23,410 nt of DNA, from NCBI GenBank assembly GCA_043817485.1, contig JBDRGX010000025.1, positions 1-23,410 of the forward strand, written 5' to 3'. Position numbers and translations under genes: made by a program. The DNA comes from JBDRGX01 sp043817485 [NCBI: bacterium] (GTDB taxonomy: Bacteria; JBDRGX01). Positions 18,580 through 23,410 of this stretch are shown one piece after another (the first letter of the stretch is position 1; each line of letters begins with the position of its first letter). Under the pieces are notes generated by a model. That model searched no databases. It had not been told where the DNA came from and saw only the letters and a program-made list of their open reading frames with translations.

Positions 18580-19138
18580 TATTTTTCTCTTCATTAGAAT
18601 TTTCTTGTAATTCATTATTTTCTTTTTGTTCTTCTTGTTGATTAAGTATTTGAATTATTTTATCTGTTAAATCAATTTTTGGACCTGCATAAAGAATTTT
18701 TGTTTCATCTTTATTAAAAATTAAACCATATTCTTCTTGTTCACCAATTTTTTTGATAACTAATGCAATTTCTTCTTTTATTTGTTTAACAAATTTTTCT
18801 TCTTTTTGAGAAATTTCTGCATAATAACCTTGAGCAATTTTTTCATAATTTTTAGTTTTTTGTTCTATTTCATTTTTAAAAGATTGTTCTGCTTTTTCAT
18901 CTAAAAATATTTTTTTTGTTGCAAAATCTTCTTTTTGTTTTTCTATTTCTTTTTTTAATTTTTCTAAATCTTTTTCTTTTTCTTCTAATTCTGATTGAAG
19001 AATTAATTTTGCTTGTTTAGCAGAAGAATATTCTTCAAAAATTCTACTCATATCTACATAACCAAATTTTATATAATCAGAATAAGATGGAGAAAAATAA
19101 AATAAAAATATACAAATAACTATTAAAAATTTTTTCAT
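18560..19138 (-). CDS. skp: Periplasmic chaperone Skp/OmpH family
   Basis: 192 aa from the ATG at 19138 (AAAGGA 9 nt upstream); a longer start at 19171 adds 11 residues before the signal peptide and is unlikely. The signal peptide MKKFLIVICIFLFYFSPSYS is followed by FGYVDMSRIFEEY, the OmpH entry motif, then a long charged coiled coil (residues about 40-125) forming the tentacle arms. A returning beta segment (YGLIFNKDETKILYAG, LTDKIIQILN) follows. The C-terminus is an odd Gln/Glu/Asn-rich tail of about 25 residues. Skp holds unfolded outer-membrane proteins. The usual partner bamA is not next to it here; a glycosyltransferase overlaps its start instead. Confidence 0.9.
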   Translation of the reverse strand: MKKFLIVICIFLFYFSPSYSDYIKFGYVDMSRIFEEYSSAKQAKLILQSELEEKEKDLEKLKKEIEKQKEDFATKKIFLDEKAEQSFKNEIEQKTKNYEKIAQGYYAEISQKEEKFVKQIKEEIALVIKKIGEQEEYGLIFNKDETKILYAGPKIDLTDKIIQILNQQEEQKENNELQENSNEEKNNETQGN

Positions 19139-20351
19139 AATTACATTTCCTTTCATTTTTTTTATTTTCAATTATTTTATGATAAATTTTATCTAAATTT
19201 TCACTTATTAATTTATAATCATATTTTTTTTCTATTGTTTCTCTTCCTTTTTTACCTAATTCTATTCTCATATTTTCATTTTCAAATAACATTATTATTT
19301 TATCAACAAACTCTAAAGAAGTATCTGCGATAATAATATTTTCATTAGAAATATAATTTAAGCCCATTGCTCCAAACAAAGTAGAAATAATTGGTTTTTC
19401 CATTGACCAAGCTTCTAATATTTTTGTTTTAGTTCCACCACCAGTTCTTACAGGAACAATATAAATACAACTTTGAGCAATATATTCTCTTATATCTTCT
19501 ACAAATCCAGTAACAATAATATTTTCATCTTTTCCAAAATTTATTATTTTTTGAGGTGGCTTTTGTCCAACAATATATAATTTTACTAATGGAATTTTTT
19601 CTTTTAACAAAGGAAAAATATTTTGACAAAAATATTCCATTGCATCTATATTTGGTTCATAATACATTGTTCCAGTAAAAACTAAACTAAAAGGTTCTAT
19701 TTTGGTTTCCATAGGTTTAAAATAATCACTATCTACTCCATTTAATAACAAATCAGTTTTTACTTTTGAACAGTTTTTTTTTAAAATTTCTTTTTCTTCT
19801 AAAGAAACCATTAAACAACAATTAAATTTTTTGCAAATATTAAATTCATATTTTTTATATTTGTAATATTCAAAAAAAAGTCGTATTTTTTTTAATTTAC
19901 TAATTTTTCTTTTTTTTATTACACTTAAATAATTTAAAGATTCGATGTTATTTTGGTGTAAAACAGTAGGAATATTTTTAGCATATTTAATATAATTACT
20001 TACATAAATAGCATCAAAATGAATTAGGTCAATTTTATAATTATTTAATATGTTTAAAAAAGTTTCTTTTGCTTCTTTTGACATATATTTTCTAATTACT
20101 TCTGGAGAAAAAGAAATAAATCTAATAATTCGGTATATTAAATTTATTTTTATTAAAGGAATTAATATTATTTTTACATCTATGCACCATTTTTTTAAAT
20201 AAACAATAACATCTTTTTCTTTTTCTGAAGCAAAAGAAAGAAGTATTATTTTATGTTTAGAAGATAAATTTTTAATTAAATTAAAAGTTTTTATTTTACT
20301 TCCAGTAATTAAAGGATATGGAAGTTCTGAAGTAAAAAATAAAATAGTCAT
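19077..20351 (-). CDS. GT4-family glycosyltransferase
   Basis: 424 aa, GT-B fold. The N-terminal domain has ILFFTSELPYPLITGSKIKT, where the glycine loop receives the sugar acceptor. The C-terminal donor domain shows LVFTGTMYYEPNIDAM, IVTGFVEDIREYIAQS and RTGGGTKTKILEAWSMEKP with the E-x7-E-like pattern of GT4 retaining enzymes. It resembles the PEP-CTERM/EpsH-associated sugar-transferase subgroup, but the donor and product are unknown. It lies 9 nt after the O-antigen ligase-like gene, so it probably builds surface polysaccharide. The last ~21 codons overlap skp, covering its ribosome binding site and signal peptide, and read as a hydrophobic tail unlike the family. The original stop may have been lost. 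Confidence 0.87.
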   Translation of the reverse strand: MTILFFTSELPYPLITGSKIKTFNLIKNLSSKHKIILLSFASEKEKDVIVYLKKWCIDVKIILIPLIKINLIYRIIRFISFSPEVIRKYMSKEAKETFLNILNNYKIDLIHFDAIYVSNYIKYAKNIPTVLHQNNIESLNYLSVIKKRKISKLKKIRLFFEYYKYKKYEFNICKKFNCCLMVSLEEKEILKKNCSKVKTDLLLNGVDSDYFKPMETKIEPFSLVFTGTMYYEPNIDAMEYFCQNIFPLLKEKIPLVKLYIVGQKPPQKIINFGKDENIIVTGFVEDIREYIAQSCIYIVPVRTGGGTKTKILEAWSMEKPIISTLFGAMGLNYISNENIIIADTSLEFVDKIIMLFENENMRIELGKKGRETIEKKYDYKLISENLDKIYHKIIENKKNERKCNYEKIFNSYLYIFILFFSILF

Positions 20352-20360
20352 TTTTAAATG

Positions 20361-21770
20361 TTATCTTTCAATTTCATTTTTTTGTTCATTTTCTTGACAC
20401 CAATCTTCACTTCTCATACTAATTGCCATTAATATCCAAAATAAAATACTAATTCTAGGAGAAGTAAAAGCACGAGAAGAAAAAGCAAAAATTGAAATTA
20501 TTATCAAAATAGTTAAAATATTTTGATTTATTTTTTTGAAAAATATATCTTTAGTTTTATTTATATTTTCTTTTATTTTTTTTCCAAAAATAATCAAAAT
20601 TCTTACAAAAAAACATAAAACAAAAAATCCATAATGTACTAAAATACTAAAAAAATTATTATCTATAGGCATTTCAACATAGCCCAATCCACAAAAAAAG
20701 AAAGTCATTATAGATGATGGAAGATCTAATAAATATTTTAATCTTAATACTGTAGATCCTTCGGGAATAAATTCTTTTCCAAATATATTTATAATCATAG
20801 CATTTTCTTTATAACCAATATCTTTGCTTAATTCTAATGTAGATTTCATTCGTAACATAACATCTGGAGGAAGATGAAAATATGTCCAAATTAAAAAAGG
20901 AATTCCCAATATAATAATTTTTTTTTTAGTAACAAAAAAAATTATGATAAACAAAGCAATAAAACAAAAAAAAGCAGATCTTGAAGCAGTTTCTATTAAA
21001 AGAGAAATAAAAGGAATGGAAAGTATTGCAAAAAATACTTTTTTAAATATATTTGTTGTATACATAAAGTAAAATAAACATAAACTAATCATTATTACAC
21101 AAAATAAACCAAATACATTAGGACTATAATAAGCATCAGAAATATCACTTAAACCACCACCCATTCTTCCTTCCATTATTCCTTGTTTAGAAAATTTTAA
21201 AATAAAAACTGAAATAAAAGCACCTATTAAAAGTGAAGCCATAACTATTTTAATTTGCTTTTTTGTTTTTATTAAATTAAAACATATTAAATAAAGAATA
21301 ATATATTCTACCCATTCTTTCATAAAAATTCTAATAGCATTTATTATTTCCTGAAAAGAATAAGAAAAAACAATAATAGAAATAAAAATATTCAATAATG
21401 CAAAAAAAATAAAAACAAAAATAGATGTTTGTAAAGGAGGAATTTCGTAAAATTCTTTTTTTAAAGCAATTTTAAATAACCACAAAAATAAAATCATTAC
21501 TATTAAAATATCTTCTATCCAAAATCTAAATGGTCCTATATAAAAACTTGGCGTAAAATAAAGCAAAGGACTTAAAAAAACTAAAAAATAAATACCTATT
21601 TCTAATTTTAATAAAAAAATAAAGAAAAATATTACTAAAATACTTACAAAAATAAATTTAATAGAAGGTGGATTAACAATTAACCATCCAATATAAATAC
21701 AACTAAAAATTAAAGCAAATATTAAAAAAATACTTACTATATTTTTTTTGCCAATATCAAAATTTAACAA
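20361..21770 (-). CDS. O-antigen ligase/polymerase-like membrane protein
   Basis: About 469 aa with 10-12 transmembrane segments and the O-antigen ligase/Wzy pattern: a large periplasmic loop (residues about 280-360) following SLLIETASRSAFFCFI, a motif (R-S-A/R-G) common to WaaL/Wzy proteins, and FFCGLGYVEMPIDNNFFSILVHYG, where the N/H-rich stretch resembles the conserved 'HN' region. TTG at 21770 is chosen because AGAGG lies 7 nt upstream; a TTG at 21794 lies inside the adjacent MITE-like element. The gene contains an A10 run (plus-strand T10 near 20928-20937) that is in frame. It overlaps no neighbour; the glycosyltransferase follows after 9 nt. Ligase and polymerase roles cannot be separated from sequence. 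Confidence 0.82.
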   Translation of the reverse strand: MLNFDIGKKNIVSIFLIFALIFSCIYIGWLIVNPPSIKFIFVSILVIFFFIFLLKLEIGIYFLVFLSPLLYFTPSFYIGPFRFWIEDILIVMILFLWLFKIALKKEFYEIPPLQTSIFVFIFFALLNIFISIIVFSYSFQEIINAIRIFMKEWVEYIILYLICFNLIKTKKQIKIVMASLLIGAFISVFILKFSKQGIMEGRMGGGLSDISDAYYSPNVFGLFCVIMISLCLFYFMYTTNIFKKVFFAILSIPFISLLIETASRSAFFCFIALFIIIFFVTKKKIIILGIPFLIWTYFHLPPDVMLRMKSTLELSKDIGYKENAMIINIFGKEFIPEGSTVLRLKYLLDLPSSIMTFFFCGLGYVEMPIDNNFFSILVHYGFFVLCFFVRILIIFGKKIKENINKTKDIFFKKINQNILTILIIISIFAFSSRAFTSPRISILFWILMAISMRSEDWCQENEQKNEIER

Positions 21771-21781
21771 AATACAACCTC

Positions 21782-21906
21782 TATTAAATTGCAATTAAAA
21801 GGAGAATATAAAGAAAATTCGAATATCGAAATATTAAAAAAAATTTCAATTTAAAATAAATATAAATATTTCTACCGAATTTTATTTCTAATTGCAACTT
21901 GGAATA
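21782..21906. mobile_element. MITE-like element, copy 5 (about 125 bp, AT-rich subtype)
   Basis: The left end TATTAAATTGCAATTA (21782-21797) and right end TAATTGCAACTTGGAATA (21889-21906) are imperfect inverted repeats of the same family. The interior has a second nested palindrome (ATTCGAATATCGAAAT, about 21817-21832) and no shared core. It fills the space between apgM and the ligase-like gene, ending 12 nt before the latter's start codon. Confidence 0.62.
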
Positions 21907-21940
21907 AATTATATCAAAAAAAACAACATGAAAATTACTA

Positions 21941-23125
21941 TTATTTCTCTAAAAAATATTTTATTAATTTATATCCTTGCTTAAAATAAATACCACTTTT
22001 TTTTGCTAATTTTTCATTAAAAACTAATTTTGTATTTTTTTCTTTTTTTGAAGAATAAATCACCCATGGAACTGGATCATCTGAATGAGTTCTTAAACAA
22101 AGTGGTGTATAATGATCTGGTAAAACCATAATTTTATATTCTTGAAATTTTTTTAATCCTTCTAACATTGGTAAAATTACTTTTTTATCAAAATCTTCAA
22201 TTGCTTTTAATTTTAATTCTAATTCTCCAGAATGGCTTGCTTCATCAGGAGCTTCAATATGAATAAAAACAAAATCTTTTTTTTCTAAAGATTTTAAAGC
22301 AGATTTAACTTTCCCAGCATAATTAGTATCTAAATAACCAGTAGCGCCTGAAACTGTAATTACATCTAATCCTATCCATTTTCCAATACCTTTAATTAAA
22401 TCTACAGCCGAAACAACAGATCCATTTAATCCATATTTTTCTTTAAAAGTAGGAGCATTTTTATTTTTTCCTTGTCCCCATGGCCAAATCATATTTGCTA
22501 AATTAAGATTTTCCTTTTTTCTTAAAATATTTACTGGATGATTTTCTAAAATTTTTTTTGATTCATTAATAAGATTTATAATAAAATCAGAATTTTTGCC
22601 TTTTGGTAAAAATTTTTTAAAAGGCTGATTAATAATATCATGAGGTGGTCTACATATTAAATTAGAATAATCTTCAAATAAAGTTAAAATATGACGGTAA
22701 CTTACTCCAGAAAAAAACTTTACTTTATTTGTAGATAAATATTCATTTAAAGTTTTTATAAGTTTATGACTTTCTTTATTAGAAATATGACCAGCAGAAT
22801 AATCAAACAAAATATCATTTTTTACTGTTATTAAATTACATCTAAAAACTGATTGTTTATCATCAATTTTAATTCCCATATTTGTTGCTTCTAAAAATCC
22901 TCTGCCAATATAATATTTTTTAGGATTATATCCTAAAATACTAAGATTAGCTACATCACTTCCTTTGGGCATACGAGATGGAATGGTTTTAACTAATCCC
23001 ATTTCTCCATGAGATGCTAAAAAATCTAAATAAGGAATTTTTGCTATTTCTAATGGAGTTTTATTTTCATACTCAGGAATGGGATAATCTCCCATCCCAT
23101 CACCTACAATAAGAATATATTTCAT
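21941..23125 (-). CDS. apgM: Cofactor-independent phosphoglycerate mutase, archaeal (ApgM) type
   Basis: 394 aa, alkaline-phosphatase superfamily. The metal-binding N-terminus is ILIVGDGMGDYP (5-15). The phosphorylated serine is in MPKGSDVANLSILGY (S56), in the ApgM position. The late metal ligands are in HIEAPDEASHSGE and VLPDHYTPLCLRTHSDDPVPW. The protein interconverts 3- and 2-phosphoglycerate in glycolysis/gluconeogenesis without 2,3-bisphosphoglycerate. The archaeal form also occurs in many anaerobic bacteria. Some members were once proposed as homoserine kinases, a less likely reading. GGAAT lies 5 nt before the ATG. No partner gene is visible upstream within the window; it precedes the polysaccharide genes with an MITE-like element between. 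Confidence 0.92.
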   Translation of the reverse strand: MKYILIVGDGMGDYPIPEYENKTPLEIAKIPYLDFLASHGEMGLVKTIPSRMPKGSDVANLSILGYNPKKYYIGRGFLEATNMGIKIDDKQSVFRCNLITVKNDILFDYSAGHISNKESHKLIKTLNEYLSTNKVKFFSGVSYRHILTLFEDYSNLICRPPHDIINQPFKKFLPKGKNSDFIINLINESKKILENHPVNILRKKENLNLANMIWPWGQGKNKNAPTFKEKYGLNGSVVSAVDLIKGIGKWIGLDVITVSGATGYLDTNYAGKVKSALKSLEKKDFVFIHIEAPDEASHSGELELKLKAIEDFDKKVILPMLEGLKKFQEYKIMVLPDHYTPLCLRTHSDDPVPWVIYSSKKEKNTKLVFNEKLAKKSGIYFKQGYKLIKYFLEK

Positions 23126-23290
23126 TTTTATTCCAAATTAAAAAAAGGAAATTATAAAAATTTATTTACTTTAATTATTATAAAAAATAAAAGTCAAGTT
23201 TTAATTTAAAATGGTTTGGTTGAATAATATAATTTAATTATGAATTGTAAAAAAAGTAAATATTATATTAACTGTTGTTACTTTGTCAAT

Positions 23291-23352
23291 ATGTTAATTT
23301 TTTACTACGTGAAAATGTTAATTTTTTAGATTGAAAAATTAACATATTTTCA
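23291..23352. repeat. Direct and inverted ATGTTAATTTTTTA repeats at the right edge
   Basis: ATGTTAATTTTTTA occurs at 23291-23304 and again at 23315-23328 (24-bp spacing), then inverted as AAAAATTAACAT at 23334-23345. The block 23310-23326 pairs with 23334-23352 (one bulge) as a hairpin with a 7-nt loop. Closely spaced repeats of this sort near a TGT sequence resemble the multiple transposase-binding sites at IS21-family ends, but no transposase is visible before the window stops. An operator is the other reading. 23126-23280 holds no gene. Confidence 0.5.
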
Positions 23353-23410
23353 CATATTCTCGTTGGTTTAAAAAACTTTCTATTTTTTTATTGAGTTTAT
23401 AGGATTTACT

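Noticed and set aside
2783-23410. tRNA, 5S rRNA, CRISPR array, riboswitch
   Set aside because: No T-loop-like GGTTCGA context, no regularly spaced repeats, and no recognisable riboswitch core was found outside the 23S gene by eye; weak RNA genes could still be missed.

Overview
The window is very AT-rich DNA (my estimate is about three quarters A+T) from an anaerobic, diderm bacterium. The diderm call rests on an LpxD acyltransferase, a Skp/OmpH chaperone, a LolB/DUF4292-like lipoprotein and an O-antigen ligase/polymerase-like protein. The anaerobic call rests on a 2-oxoacid:ferredoxin oxidoreductase and on a NIL-domain ferredoxin next to a UPF0280 protein, a pair linked to sulfide-dependent homocysteine synthesis in anaerobes. 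I cannot assign a phylum from memory; the 2.78 kb of 23S rRNA at the left edge would do that.

Layout. 1-2782: 23S rRNA, cut at its 5' end by the window edge, followed directly by a terminator and by no 5S gene. 2831-6160: a degenerate accessory block with a truncated BtrH/DUF4872 protein, an IS21-type istA fragment between two identical 32-bp direct repeats, a truncated small ORF, and a frameshifted exported beta-propeller gene. Four copies of one short repeat are confined to this block. 6204-11027: a ZIP metal transporter; an operon with a perfect-consensus promoter encoding delta, alpha and beta subunits of a 2-oxoacid:ferredoxin oxidoreductase followed by rpsU; then NIL-ferredoxin and a UPF0280 gene broken by one base in an A10 run. 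11325-13052: gpsA, visibly richer in G+C than its surroundings and apparently leaderless, and a GyrI-like gene. 13089-14992: a secreted DJ-1/PfpI gene split by a mobile-element-like insert, and a Gfo/Idh/MocA oxidoreductase. 14995-23125, all on the minus strand: apgM-type phosphoglycerate mutase, O-antigen ligase/polymerase-like protein, glycosyltransferase, skp, lpxD, LolB-like lipoprotein and an endonuclease-type mutL that is also broken by one base in an A/T 10-mer. The right edge carries repeats resembling an insertion-sequence end.

Two themes stand out. First, a family of about 100-125 bp elements with inverted ends of the form TAYYAAGTTGC (MITE-like) occurs five times. Four copies sit just 5' of genes and one splits the DJ-1 gene. 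Second, two otherwise well-preserved genes (UPF0280 and mutL) are each out of frame by one base at a run of exactly ten A/T, where nine would restore the frame. This suggests poly(A) transcriptional slippage, switching of mutL, or a homopolymer sequence error. Raw reads and RNA data would tell these apart. No tRNA gene or CRISPR array was seen.
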